A stretch of 64,000 nt of DNA from Streptomyces albicerus (GTDB lineage: Bacteria; Actinomycetota; Actinomycetes; Streptomycetales; Streptomycetaceae): NCBI RefSeq assembly GCF_008905045.1, contig NZ_VWMY01000044.1:1-64000 (forward strand), given 5' to 3'. A program made the position numbers and the translations under genes. The notes under the pieces were generated by a model, which worked only from the letters and a program-made list of their open reading frames with translations, had not been told where the DNA came from and did not search any database. Shown here piece by piece: positions 54,004 through 63,040 of this stretch (position 1 is the first letter of the stretch; every line of letters begins with the position of its first letter).

Positions 54004-54055
54004 CTGTCAGAAAAGGCTGACAGCTCCCTCGATCACCTGTCAAAGATTCCTGACA
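54004..54055. promoter_or_regulatory. two operator-like inverted repeats for the ArsR-MMPL operon
   Basis: CTGTCAG-N6-CTGACAG (54004-54023) and TGTCA-N8-TGACA (54038-54055) share a half-site, with centres about 33 bp apart, 22-73 bp upstream of the regulator start. The remainder of 53983-54360 contains no convincing gene. Confidence 0.65.
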
Positions 54056-54360
54056 CATGTCGGGGAGAGATGGGGGACATCTCAGGGTCGGCTAGGGGAC
54101 ACGTCCGGGTCTTGCCGCTCGCGCGGGTACTCCTGGTGTCGTATGCACATGGGCGTTCCCGCCCATAACGGTGCGAGTGCTCCAGCGGCAGCCGGCCTCG
54201 TCCAGATGCGCGGCGGCAGCGTCCAAGAGATCCAATCGGGCGCCGTTGTCCGGATCCCGGTCGGTGAATGGCAGCACTGGTACGGAGCCACGCCCGGGAG
54301 GTCGAGTGGGCCGGCAGCACGTGCACGCGGAACAAGGCCGGCCAATGCGCATGCGACTGA

Positions 54361-55920
54361 CTATGGTGCGTCCTCACAGTCAGGCGAATCCTTGTGCAGC
54401 AGGCGGGACCTGACCTCGTTCTTGAGGACCTTGCCGACCTTCGACCGGGGGAGGTCCGGCCACACCTCGACCTGCTTGGGCGCTTTGACGCTGCCGATGC
54501 GGGCCTTTACGAAGGCGCGTACGTCGTCGTCGGTGACGCTCTGATCAGGGTGGAGCTGCACGACCGCCGTCACCCGCTCGCCCCACTTGTCGTCCGGCAG
54601 TCCGACGACCGCGCAGTCCTGGACGGCCGGGTGTTCCATCACGGCCTGCTCGACTTCGGCGGAGTAGACGTTGAAGCCACCGCTGATGATCATGTCCTTC
54701 GCGCGGTCGACGATGAAGAGGTAGTTGTCGGCGTCGAGGTAGCCGATGTCCCCGGTGTGGTGCCAGCCGTGCCGGGAGGCCTCTTCGGTGGCCGAGGGGT
54801 TCTTGTAGTAGCCCGCCATCACCAGGGAGCCACGCACCACGATCTCGCCGCGCTCGCCGGGTGGCAGCAGTCGGCCCTCGCTGTCCATGATGGCGACGGT
54901 CACCAGCGGGGCGGGGCGCCCGGCGGAGGCGAAGCGCTCGACGGCGAGCGAGCCGTCGGCGTGGAAGTGCTCCGCGGGCGCCATCGTCGAGATCATCATC
55001 GGCGCCTCGGACTGGCCGAAGAGCTGTGCCATCACCGGGCCGATCCGGTCGATGGCCTCCTCCAGCCGGGTCGCCGACATGGGGGCCGCGCCGTACCAGA
55101 GGCAGCGCAGCGACGTCAGGTCGGTGGACGCCAGGTCGGGGTGGCCGAGGAGCATGTAGATCAGAGTCGGGGGCAGGAAGGTGTGGGTGACGCGGTGGCG
55201 TTCGACCTGCGCGAGGAAGTCGGTGAGGTCGGGGGCCGGCATGATGACGATCTCGCCGCCGAGGGTCATGACGGGGAAGCACAGCACTCCGGCCGCATGG
55301 GTCAGCGGGGCCAGCGCCAGGTAGACCGGGCGGGTGCCGAAGGGGTAACTCATCAGTGTCAGCGCGGACATCGTCTCGATGTTCCGGTCGGTGAGCATGA
55401 CGCCCTTGGGGCTGCCGGTGGTGCCGCCGGTGCCGACGAGCATGACGGTGTCGTCGGCCGGCGTGGCCTCCCACGGTTCGGCGGGCACACCGTCCAGCCA
55501 GCGAGCGAAGGGCACGCCCAGGTCCGGGGATCCGTCGAGGCAGACCAGCGTGGTGAGCTTAGGCAGGTCCGGGAGGATCTTCGCGATCAGCGGGGCGTAC
55601 GCCTCCTGGAAGATCAGGCAGGTGCAGTCGAAGAGGTCCAGCAGGTCGCGGTTCTCGGCGGCTTCGTTGCGGGGGTTGACCGGGCACCACACGGCGCCCG
55701 CCCGGGAGATGCCGAACACACAGGAAAACGCGGTGGGATCGTTGGCGGACAGGACCGCCACCTTGTCCCCGGGCCGTACGCCTGACCGGTCCAGGGCCCG
55801 GGCCACCCGCCAGGACAGTTCCTGGACCTCGCCATAGGTGAGGGTGCGGTCCCCTGTGGTGAGGCAGGGTGCTCCGGGGCCCAGGGAGGTGCCCTTGTCG
55901 AGGTAGTCGGTCAGACGCAC
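54361..55920 (-). CDS. acyl-CoA synthetase (AMP-forming)
   Basis: A 519-residue ANL-superfamily ligase: P-loop MLVGTGGTTGSPKGVMLTDRNI (about 167-188), WYGAAPMS, the A5-like FGQSEAP, TGDIGYLDADNY, hinge DRAKDMIISGGFNVYSAEVE and the catalytic Lys in RSKVGKVLK. It activates a carboxylic acid as the adenylate and CoA thioester. It is the last gene of a three-gene operon with an oxidoreductase-like protein and an SDR, suggesting a lipid or aromatic acid pathway. Confidence 0.93.
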   Translation of the reverse strand: MRLTDYLDKGTSLGPGAPCLTTGDRTLTYGEVQELSWRVARALDRSGVRPGDKVAVLSANDPTAFSCVFGISRAGAVWCPVNPRNEAAENRDLLDLFDCTCLIFQEAYAPLIAKILPDLPKLTTLVCLDGSPDLGVPFARWLDGVPAEPWEATPADDTVMLVGTGGTTGSPKGVMLTDRNIETMSALTLMSYPFGTRPVYLALAPLTHAAGVLCFPVMTLGGEIVIMPAPDLTDFLAQVERHRVTHTFLPPTLIYMLLGHPDLASTDLTSLRCLWYGAAPMSATRLEEAIDRIGPVMAQLFGQSEAPMMISTMAPAEHFHADGSLAVERFASAGRPAPLVTVAIMDSEGRLLPPGERGEIVVRGSLVMAGYYKNPSATEEASRHGWHHTGDIGYLDADNYLFIVDRAKDMIISGGFNVYSAEVEQAVMEHPAVQDCAVVGLPDDKWGERVTAVVQLHPDQSVTDDDVRAFVKARIGSVKAPKQVEVWPDLPRSKVGKVLKNEVRSRLLHKDSPDCEDAP

Positions 55921-55932
55921 GGCAGCACCCTT

Positions 55933-57060
55933 TCAGCTGTGGACGGTGAGCACCGGGTCGAGTACGAGCCCGAAGCTCTTGAGTACGCCGAGCAGTTCGC
56001 GGTGGCCGAAGGCCTGGCAGGCCGAGGCCAGGCCGGCGCGGCGGGGCGGCTGCTGGAGGAGTGAATACGCGGCGTACGCCTGGAGCAGCCCGGTCTGCTT
56101 GTAGTTGCTGTTGCCGTGAATCACGCAGTGGGCACGGCCCAACGGGCCCGAGGCGTGGACGGAGTCCACCGAGGTGTTGATCCGCGGGTTCTCCCGGGGT
56201 GGCATGCCGGCCTGGACCGATGCGGCCACCTCGGCCAGGGCGGCGTCCTGTTGGTCGGTCGGGAGGGTCTTGATCTGCGACTCGACCATCTTCACCGTGT
56301 CGACGACGCCCTGCATGACGGCGCGGTCCGTGACCCCGCCGAGCACCCTGCAGGTCGCCACCCGCGGGTCGTTCTTGAACCACACGGGGTGGCTGGTGCC
56401 GCCCCACGGCAGGGCCAGCGCCGTTTCGTGCTGTCCGGGGACGGTGACTTCGACGGCCGTGAGCGGGTCCCACTTCTTGTACTGGTTCTCCTCCAGGTAG
56501 TGCCAGTCGGCCTTCAGGATGGTGAAGATCGTCTGCGTCGAGGCGTACGTCGGGAATCCCTTCCACAGCACGAGGATGTCGAGGGTGTCCAGTCCGGGGG
56601 TCTCCAGGCAGATGTTGGCCGCGATCTCCCCGGTGGTGTACATCTGCGCGACGCCGGGGGAGAGCAGGAGGCCTTTCTCGGCGTACTGGTCGCCCCACCT
56701 GGCCTGGGCGTCGAGGACCCAGTCCTGCTCGCCGGTGGTGTCGAGGTAGTGGCAGCCTGCCGCGAGGGCGGCTTCTGCGACCTCCGGCCCGTACTTGATG
56801 AACGGGCCGACCATGTTGCTCACGACCCTGGCGCCGCGGAAGAGCTCGGTCAGCGGTCCGACCGCGTGCTCGACCTCGACGACCTCGTGGTCCACGGTGT
56901 CGATGCCGGGGACCTTGTCGAGGACGTCCTGAATACGCGCCTTGTCGCGGCCGGCGGCGATGAAGGGGACGTTGTACTCGCGCAGGTACTCGCAGACGAG
57001 ACGGCCGGTGTAGCCGGAGGCGCCGTAGACGACGACGGGCTTGTCACTGCTCATGCTCAT
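55933..57060 (-). CDS. saccharopine-dehydrogenase-like (DUF5938-type) oxidoreductase
   Basis: A 375-residue protein with N-terminal Rossmann motif VVVYGASGYTGRLVCEYL (about 9-26) and conserved SNMVGPFIKYG and GCHYLDTTGEQDWV. These features match actinobacterial trans-acting enoyl-reductase/saccharopine-reductase-like proteins. A role as a reductase acting on an acyl or amino substrate is inferred. It is 12 bp upstream of the acyl-CoA ligase gene. Confidence 0.85.
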   Translation of the reverse strand: MSMSSDKPVVVYGASGYTGRLVCEYLREYNVPFIAAGRDKARIQDVLDKVPGIDTVDHEVVEVEHAVGPLTELFRGARVVSNMVGPFIKYGPEVAEAALAAGCHYLDTTGEQDWVLDAQARWGDQYAEKGLLLSPGVAQMYTTGEIAANICLETPGLDTLDILVLWKGFPTYASTQTIFTILKADWHYLEENQYKKWDPLTAVEVTVPGQHETALALPWGGTSHPVWFKNDPRVATCRVLGGVTDRAVMQGVVDTVKMVESQIKTLPTDQQDAALAEVAASVQAGMPPRENPRINTSVDSVHASGPLGRAHCVIHGNSNYKQTGLLQAYAAYSLLQQPPRRAGLASACQAFGHRELLGVLKSFGLVLDPVLTVHS

Positions 57061-57096
57061 GCGTCCTTTCGGAGGAGGGAGGGGACGAGGGGCCCG

Positions 57097-57900
57097 TCAC
57101 ATGCCCATGCCACCGTCGACCGGCAGGCCGGCGCCGGTGATGAAGCGGGCGCCGTCGGAGGCGAGGAAGACCACCGCGTCGGCCATGTCGGCGACCTCGC
57201 CGAGCCGGCCGAGCGGGGTCAGGCCGATGACGTCACCGACGGCCGCTTCCGCGCTGGGCCACAGGCCGAGCGTCACCATGTCGGCCGCGAGCTTGGCGCC
57301 CATGTCGGTCGGTACCAGTCCGGGGTAGACGCAGTTGACGCGTACGCCGAAGCCGAGCTTTCCGGATTCCAGCGCCGCCACCCGGGTGAGCCGGTCGACC
57401 GCCGACTTCGTCGCGGCGTAGCCCGCGATGCCGGGGAACGGGATGGTGGCCGCGACCGACGAGATGTTGACGACCGCACCGCCGCTGCCGGCCGGACCGC
57501 CGGGCCGCATCGCGCGGAACGCGTGCTTGACGCCGAGCGCCGTCCCGAGGACGTTCACCTCCAGCATCCGGCGCACGTCGGCCGGGTCGAGGTCGACGAC
57601 CAGACCGGAGATCTTGACTCCGGCGTTGTTGACGAGGATGTCCAGGCCGCCCAGCTCGGCGATCGTCTGCGAGACGGCCGATTCCCAGCTCGCGTCCTCG
57701 GTCACATCGAGCGAGACGAATCCGGCGGTGGCGCCGGACTCCTTCAGCGCATCGGCAGTCGCCTTGCCCAGCTCCTCCTGGATGTCGCCGATGACGACGG
57801 CGGCGCCGGCCCGGGCAAGCGCCTCGGCCATCCCGGCACCCAGTCCGCGGGCACCGCCCGTCACCAGGGCCTTGCGTCCGGTCAAGTCGTACACACTCAT
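57097..57900 (-). CDS. short-chain dehydrogenase (FabG-like)
   Basis: A 267-residue SDR: cofactor TGGARGLGAGMAEALA, DIQE at the end of beta2, NNAGVKIS, catalytic Ser in NISSVAA, and YAATKSAVDRL. The loop after the active site and the tail SDGARFITGAGLPVDGGMGM match 3-oxoacyl-type reductases. GAGGAGA precedes ATG 57900. It is first in the three-gene operon and divergent from a TetR gene with a strong operator. Confidence 0.92.
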   Translation of the reverse strand: MSVYDLTGRKALVTGGARGLGAGMAEALARAGAAVVIGDIQEELGKATADALKESGATAGFVSLDVTEDASWESAVSQTIAELGGLDILVNNAGVKISGLVVDLDPADVRRMLEVNVLGTALGVKHAFRAMRPGGPAGSGGAVVNISSVAATIPFPGIAGYAATKSAVDRLTRVAALESGKLGFGVRVNCVYPGLVPTDMGAKLAADMVTLGLWPSAEAAVGDVIGLTPLGRLGEVADMADAVVFLASDGARFITGAGLPVDGGMGM

Positions 57901-58003
57901 GGAACATCTCCTCATTGAGATGACTGCACTGCGTGACAGCGCCGCACGCTCAGCCGCAGGCCGGCAGCCCGGACCGTGGGACGCAACGCCAGCGTAGGCA
58001 CTT

Positions 58004-58041
58004 CTTGACAGTCGTCAAGACTTTCTTGGACGACTGTCAAG
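58004..58041. promoter_or_regulatory. 13-bp inverted repeat operator of the TetR gene
   Basis: CTTGACAGTCGTC is repeated in perfect inverse 12 bp later. Each arm is itself part of a TTGAC-N4-GTCAA-like dyad, suggesting two dimer sites. It lies between the SDR operon and the TetR gene. Confidence 0.8.
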
Positions 58042-58137
58042 ATTTTTGCCGAGAGCCGTCGCGGGCCGGGATAACCTGGTGGCGGACCCGCACGGTGCGG
58101 GCGGGCGGAAGGGCCGAAGTAGGCGGGGAGACGTGCT

Positions 58138-58773
58138 GTGACCCAGGTCGTGGGCAAGAACCAGGAACGGATCTCCCGGCGGCAGGTCGACAAGTTCGCC
58201 GAGCGGCGGGCGCAACTCGCCGCGTCCGCGCTGCAGACCCTGTCCGAGCTCGGCTATGCCCGTACGAGCTTGCGCGAGATCGCACAGAACTCCGAGTTCT
58301 CCCATGGCGTCCTGCACTACTACTTCCGCGACAAGGTGGAGCTGATCACCTACTGCGTGCGGCAGTACAAGGCGGAGTGCGTCACCCGCTACGACCAGAT
58401 CGTCATCACCGCCGGCTCGGCCGAAGAGCTCAAGCACGGCTTCGGTGCGGCGATGGCCGGCACGTTGCGTGAGGACGCGACGATGCACCGGCTGTGGTAC
58501 GACCTCCGGAATCAGGCTTTGTTCGAGGAGTCGTTCCGCGACGATGTCCTCGAGATCGACCAGAGCCTGGAACAGATGATCTGGCGCATCGTCAGTCACT
58601 ACGCGGAACTCGCCGGTTCACCCGCCGCAGCCTCTCCCGCGGTCGCGTACGCACTCTTTGACGGGCTGTTCCAGCAGGCACTGCTCAGGTTCCTGACCGG
58701 ACGTGACAGTGCCCCCGCCGATCTGCAGGCCGGCGTGGAACAACTCTTGGAGCGGTTGGTCACCCCCGCGTAA
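58138..58773 (+). CDS. TetR-family regulator (BetI-like)
   Basis: A 211-residue regulator: helix-turn-helix ALQTLSELGYARTSLREIAQNSEFSHGVLHYYFRDKVELI (about 23-62) and a ligand domain with FEESFRDDVLEIDQSLEQMIWRIV. GTG start. The 13-bp inverted repeat upstream lies between it and the acyl-CoA ligase operon, which it likely represses together with itself. Confidence 0.9.
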   Translation: MTQVVGKNQERISRRQVDKFAERRAQLAASALQTLSELGYARTSLREIAQNSEFSHGVLHYYFRDKVELITYCVRQYKAECVTRYDQIVITAGSAEELKHGFGAAMAGTLREDATMHRLWYDLRNQALFEESFRDDVLEIDQSLEQMIWRIVSHYAELAGSPAAASPAVAYALFDGLFQQALLRFLTGRDSAPADLQAGVEQLLERLVTPA

Positions 58774-58938
58774 GCCCGGAGGCGCGCGTGAGTCCGGCGT
58801 CCTGCGGCACGCCGTCCTGGACCACGGCCCGCTGCCCGAGGAGGCGGTGCGATTGCCGGCCGCCGCCCTGGATGGTCCACGGCCGCCGGGCCGGCCCGGA
58901 TTCCTCCGAGGCCGGCGAGCGGTGGCCCGGCGGCGGCG

Positions 58939-59604
58939 TCAGGCGATGGGGTCGCCGACGGCTCCGCCGGTGGCGGTGCGGATCGCGTGGGCGTAGCGCC
59001 GGGCGAGGGCCGTCACGTCGTGGAACTCGGTGAGGTCGTCGCCGGCGAGGACGGTGGTGCCGATGTGCTCGTCCAGCACCCGCACCACGGCCGCTGCCGA
59101 CGCGGCGTGCATCCGCACCTGAAGATCACTGGCCGGGCGGTCGAGACGATCACCGATGATCGCGCACATCTCGCGTTCCACCTGATCGCAGGCCATCAGC
59201 CACGCGGTGCGCAACGCCGGCTCGGTGTCGGCGAGCCGGATCATCTTCATCGCGAGCATCTCGTCGGCGAGGTCGACGGGCGGCTTCTCGTGGCCGAGTC
59301 TGATGCCGGTCAGTTCCGTGGCCAGGTGGTCTTCGAGGGAGCTCTGCCGGGGCCAGCGGCGCAGCACGCCCAGCAACGTGACTACGCCCTGCATGATGAT
59401 TGGCTCGGCGCAGCTCTCCTTGCTGCGGAAGTGCCGCCAGATGGTACGCGTGGACAGATCCACGGCCTCCGCGATCTGATCGCCGCTCGTAGCGGCCACT
59501 CCCTGGTCCCAGAAGAGACGCGCCGCCTCTCGGGAGATCTCCAGCCGCAGCCGCGCACGCCGCTGCTCACTCATCCCTCCCCCGCTGCGTTGCTTTGTGG
59601 CCAT
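58939..59604 (-). CDS. TetR-family regulator
   Basis: A 221-residue regulator: EISREAARLFWDQGVAATSGDQIAEAVDLSTRTIWRHFRSKESC (about 18-62) is the DNA-binding part; the rest is helical. The start ATG 59604 is preceded by GAGGCGAC; ATG 59574 is an alternative. It is divergent from the RidA gene and a near-palindrome lies between them, so it should control that gene. Confidence 0.88.
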   Translation of the reverse strand: MATKQRSGGGMSEQRRARLRLEISREAARLFWDQGVAATSGDQIAEAVDLSTRTIWRHFRSKESCAEPIIMQGVVTLLGVLRRWPRQSSLEDHLATELTGIRLGHEKPPVDLADEMLAMKMIRLADTEPALRTAWLMACDQVEREMCAIIGDRLDRPASDLQVRMHAASAAAVVRVLDEHIGTTVLAGDDLTEFHDVTALARRYAHAIRTATGGAVGDPIA

Positions 59605-59646
59605 GTCGCCTCGCACTCTCCCCTTCTGCTGTCTTCAAGAGGCAGT

Positions 59647-59663
59647 ATGTCGCTAAGTGACAT
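59647..59663. promoter_or_regulatory. TetR operator between TetR and RidA genes
   Basis: ATGTCGCTAAGTGACAT is a 17-bp palindrome with one mismatched pair, 43 bp upstream of the TetR start; size and form suit a TetR dimer. Confidence 0.6.
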
Positions 59664-59827
59664 TGATCTGCGCGGGAGGCGCCGAGGCGGTCTCGCATGG
59701 CCAAGTAGCTGTGCGAACGGCCGACTGTCGCTGCTGGCCCGGAAGTCCAGGAGCCAACGGCAGGCGGGGGTTCCCATAACGCGCTCCCCGTGGAATGGGC
59801 AGGCGCGCGCGAGATGTTGGAGGAGAT

Positions 59828-60232
59828 ATGACGACCGATCAGCGCACGATCACCAACGCGGCCGCCCTCCACGACCCGACACCGTTCGGCTACAGCCACG
59901 CCGTCTCAGCACCCGGCGAACTCGTTTTCATCGGCGGCCAGTACGCCTCCGACGCCAGCGGCGCTCCCGTGCCCGGAGACTTCGCTGCCCAAGTGGACCT
60001 GGCCTTCGACCGGCTGCGGTCGGCGCTCGAAGCGGTCGACCTCGGGTACGAGAACGTGGTCCGCCTCGGCACCTTCATCGTCGACCACGACCTCGACAAA
60101 CTGGAGATCCTCGGCAAGGCGCTGCACGCCCGCTTCGGCGACCGGCTGCCGGCCCAGACACTGAGCGGCGTTGCCTCCCTCGCACTGCCCGGGATGCTGT
60201 TCGAGGTGGACGCGGTGGCAGTACGGCCTTAG
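59828..60232 (+). CDS. RidA-family protein without the catalytic arginine
   Basis: A 134-residue Rid/YjgF-like protein: LVFIGGQYASDASG, QVDLAFDRLRSALEAVDLGYENVVRLGTFI and a C-terminal FEVDAVAVRP. In RidA the imine-deaminating Arg lies in PARSCVEV; here that stretch reads PAQTLSGV, so the Arg is Gln110. It may be a non-deaminating Rid subfamily member with another ligand. AGGAGATA directly precedes the ATG. Confidence 0.88.
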   Translation: MTTDQRTITNAAALHDPTPFGYSHAVSAPGELVFIGGQYASDASGAPVPGDFAAQVDLAFDRLRSALEAVDLGYENVVRLGTFIVDHDLDKLEILGKALHARFGDRLPAQTLSGVASLALPGMLFEVDAVAVRP

Positions 60233-60260
60233 CGGACCACTCACGTGTGTCCCGAAATCA

Positions 60261-60292
60261 AGTGGCTCTACTGGTCAGTGGCTCTACTGGTC
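60261..60292. repeat. 16-bp tandem duplication
   Basis: AGTGGCTCTACTGGTC occurs twice without a gap, 28 bp after the RidA stop. The minus strand nearby (about 60342-60430) contains a 30-codon frame ending AATVYTLTPRGLDITKQHH that may be a gene remnant. Confidence 0.8.
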
Positions 60293-60451
60293 CATGGATG
60301 AGGGCAGGTGACGGGGGCGGTTGCCTCGTCAGTGGTGCTGCTTGGTGATGTCCAGGCCGCGTGGGGTGAGGGTGTACACGGTGGCGGCCATGGCCGGCAG
60401 CGTGATGACGCCGCTGACCCCGTTCTGGCTCCACCTACCTGTCAGCGGTGG

Positions 60452-61081
60452 TCAGCAGGACTCTTCCATCTTCACCGCGGTGAGCTTCACGTGCTGCCCG
60501 TCGAGCTTGATTCCGGCGGCCGGTTGCTGGGTGCAGGTCCGCCACTCGGATTCCCTGAGGAGGATGCGGTCCAGGCCGGAGGCGTCGGTGACGGTGATGT
60601 CGGCGCGGTTCCCGAGAGCTCGGCGGGCGGCCGTGACGGCCTTGCCCTCGACGCCGGGCATGGTCGATCCCGTGGCCTGCCCTTCGTCCGCGTCCGCGAC
60701 CGGGCAGACCTCGTCGAGCTTCACCACGGCGAAGGCGAAGTTCCCGGAGGTGTAGCTACCGGCCTTCGGGGTCTGGGAGCAGACCTTCCAGCGGCGGTCG
60801 TCGCCGCTGACATCCGGGACGCGTCCGTGGCCCAGGGCGTCGTGCGCGCTGGATTCGAAGTTCAGTGTTGTTGCCTCGAAGACAGCAAGACTTAGTTGCT
60901 TGCCGGTCATGTCCGGAATCAGGATGGGGCCGGTGTAGTCCTCCTCCGAATGGTCCTCGGGTTCATCGGCTGGGGCAGATGTGTAGCGCTCCGGGCCGCC
61001 TGCGGTGGTCGCTGTGCTGCCGCAGGCGGTCACGACGGCGAGGCAGGCGGCGGTGAGCGTGATGGCCGCGCGGGTACGCAT
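60452..61081 (-). CDS. lipoprotein with two PASTA-like domains
   Basis: A 209-residue lipoprotein: lipobox VVTAC (Cys 20), an acidic segment, then two PASTA-like modules (PDMTGKQLSLAVFEA ... CSQTPKAGSYTSGN and PGVEGKAVTAARRALGN ... CTQQPAAGIKLDGQ), each with two cysteines likely to form a disulfide. PASTA modules bind peptidoglycan fragments or beta-lactams on kinases; a free lipoprotein form may sense or buffer such ligands at the surface. A GGGGGAA site precedes the ATG. Confidence 0.8.
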   Translation of the reverse strand: MRTRAAITLTAACLAVVTACGSTATTAGGPERYTSAPADEPEDHSEEDYTGPILIPDMTGKQLSLAVFEATTLNFESSAHDALGHGRVPDVSGDDRRWKVCSQTPKAGSYTSGNFAFAVVKLDEVCPVADADEGQATGSTMPGVEGKAVTAARRALGNRADITVTDASGLDRILLRESEWRTCTQQPAAGIKLDGQHVKLTAVKMEESC

Positions 61082-61339
61082 GCATTCCCCCAAGGGCTCG
61101 CGGGTGCTGAAGGGCATCATGCTCTTCCGAAGGAGAGTGCCGGGGTACTGACCGCCAGGAAGTCCGGGATGTGCCGTCCGCGGCCCTGCCTGTGCTCGAA
61201 GTACAGGCAGAACGGCGGCAGCACGTCCGACACACCCAGGAAGTCCAACGCGGGCAGCAGCCGACCACGAATGCGACCTTCGTCAGCGGGGTGCGACCGC
61301 TACAGGTGGCGGTCCGGTGCGACGGCGACGCTGCCGCCG

Positions 61340-63040
61340 CTATCCCATGCCACGCCCCAACCGCCCGGCTGTCATCCCCAAGCGGAACCTGGCCGTCTTC
61401 GGCAAATCCAGATGCTCGCCCCGGAACCGCGTCCGCAGTGCGCGATCATGCGTGACCAGGACGATCGCGCCCGGGTAGTCGAGCAATGCCGCCTCCAGTT
61501 CCTCTACCAGCGCCGGGGACAGGTGGTTCGTCGGCTCGTCGAGCAGCAGGAGGTCCGCAGGCTCCGAGACCAGCCGTGCCAGGTCCACGCGGCGGCGCTG
61601 GCCGTACGACAACTCGCCGATGCGCAGCCGGAGCTCCGCCGGGCGGAAGAGGCCGAGGGCCAGCAGGGCGTCCGCGTGCTCGTCGGCGGAGCCCACGCGG
61701 CCCAGCGCGAACGCCTCCGCCACCGTCAGGCCCGGCGGCCACGGCGTCTCGTCCTGGCGCAGATGGCCCACCCGGCCCGGCACCTGCACCGAGCCCTCGT
61801 CGGGCCGTAACTCACCTGCCAGCAGCTTCAGCAGCGTGGTCTTGCCCGCGCCGTTGGGGCCGGTGACCAGCAGCCGGCCGGCAGTGCCGAGGGTGAGGGA
61901 GTCCAGGCGGAGGCGGTCTCCTACACGTACGTCCGACAGTTGTACCGATACACGTACGTCCGACAGTTGTACCGAGGGGAGAACCACCGCTGACGCATCT
62001 GCGCCGTCCCCCGCCGTCCCGATGCACGCGGTGAAGGCCAGCGGCTCCGGTGGCGGCGCCACCGGATTCGCCGTCAGCCGGTCGACCCGCTCACGGGCGT
62101 TGCGGATACGGGCCATCGCGCCGTGCGCCCGGCCGCGGGCCCGGAAGCCGCCGTGGCCGAAGTTGGCCAGCGGGGCCTTGCGCGGGATGCCGTCGAGGCG
62201 GACCGCATGGCCGGCGGCCAGCCGCTCGTTGCGGGCCAACTCGGCCCGCCACTCCTCGTACTCCTGGAGCCGGCTGCGGCGTTCCGCGGCCTTGGCGGTG
62301 CGGTAGCCGGCGTAGCCGTCTCCGTACCGCGTGACCTTTCCCGCCTCGGCCTCCAGGACCGTGGAGGTCAGGCGCTCCAGGAAGACGCGGTCGTGGGTGA
62401 CCGCGAGCACCGTGCCGGGGTGTGCCCGCAGCTGTGCCTCCAGCCACTCCACGGCCTGGTCGTCCAGGTCGTTCGTCGGCTCGTCCAGGAGCAGCAGTTC
62501 CGGGCGGCCTGCGAGGACGGCGGCCAGGGCCAGCCGGGAACGTTCGCCGCCGGAGAGGGTGCCGAGTCGTCGGTCGCGGGGGAGCGTGGGCAGGCCGAGA
62601 TGGTGCAGAGCGAGGTCGACACGGTGGTCGGCGTCGTAGCCATCACGCGCCTCGTAGCGCTCGAGGAGGGCGGCGTACGCGGCGAGTGCCGCCGGGTCTG
62701 CGCCGTCGCCGAGCGCCTGCTCGGCCCGGCGCAGCTCCGCCTCCAGTGCGCGCAGGTCCGCGAGGGCCAGGTCGACGGCGTCCTGGACGGTGGCGGTCGG
62801 GGGCAGGGGGATGGTCTGCGGCAGGTAACCGATGCCGTCGGCGGCGGTCACGGTCAACTCGCCGCTGTCCGGGCGTTCCTGGCCCGCGATGAGCCGCAGG
62901 AGAGTGGACTTGCCGGAGCCGTTGTCACCGATGAGCCCGGCCTTCTCGCCCGGCTTCAGAGTGAAGGAGACCTGGTCGAGGACAGTGCGGCCGGGATAGC
63001 GCTTGGTGACGTGGTGAAGGGTGAGTTGTGAGCTGCGCAT
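61340..63040 (-). CDS. ABC-F ATPase (ribosome-protection or translation factor type)
   Basis: A 566-residue soluble protein with two ABC cassettes: Walker A GDNGSGKST and GPNGAGKTT, signatures LSGGERSRLALAAVLAG and LSYGQRRRVDLARLV, Walker B LLLLDEPTNDLDD and LLLLDEPTNHLSP. The linker between them is long and basic (about residues 240-330), as in antibiotic-resistance ABC-F proteins that act at the ribosome. No membrane partner is encoded nearby. Just before the second cassette a 9-residue segment, SVQLSDVRV, is exactly duplicated. ATG start, no leader peptide proven. Confidence 0.92.
   Translation of the reverse strand: MRSSQLTLHHVTKRYPGRTVLDQVSFTLKPGEKAGLIGDNGSGKSTLLRLIAGQERPDSGELTVTAADGIGYLPQTIPLPPTATVQDAVDLALADLRALEAELRRAEQALGDGADPAALAAYAALLERYEARDGYDADHRVDLALHHLGLPTLPRDRRLGTLSGGERSRLALAAVLAGRPELLLLDEPTNDLDDQAVEWLEAQLRAHPGTVLAVTHDRVFLERLTSTVLEAEAGKVTRYGDGYAGYRTAKAAERRSRLQEYEEWRAELARNERLAAGHAVRLDGIPRKAPLANFGHGGFRARGRAHGAMARIRNARERVDRLTANPVAPPPEPLAFTACIGTAGDGADASAVVLPSVQLSDVRVSVQLSDVRVGDRLRLDSLTLGTAGRLLVTGPNGAGKTTLLKLLAGELRPDEGSVQVPGRVGHLRQDETPWPPGLTVAEAFALGRVGSADEHADALLALGLFRPAELRLRIGELSYGQRRRVDLARLVSEPADLLLLDEPTNHLSPALVEELEAALLDYPGAIVLVTHDRALRTRFRGEHLDLPKTARFRLGMTAGRLGRGMG
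61923..61976. repeat. 27-bp tandem duplication within the ABC-F gene
   Basis: Two adjacent copies of a 27-bp unit beginning ACACGTACGTCCGACAGTTG, differing at one base. The result is an in-frame duplicate of SVQLSDVRV. Confidence 0.95.

Noticed and set aside
54033..54377. Overlapping minus-strand frames after the acyl-CoA ligase operon
   Set aside because: They lie across the ArsR operators, are mutually overlapping and lack domain features.
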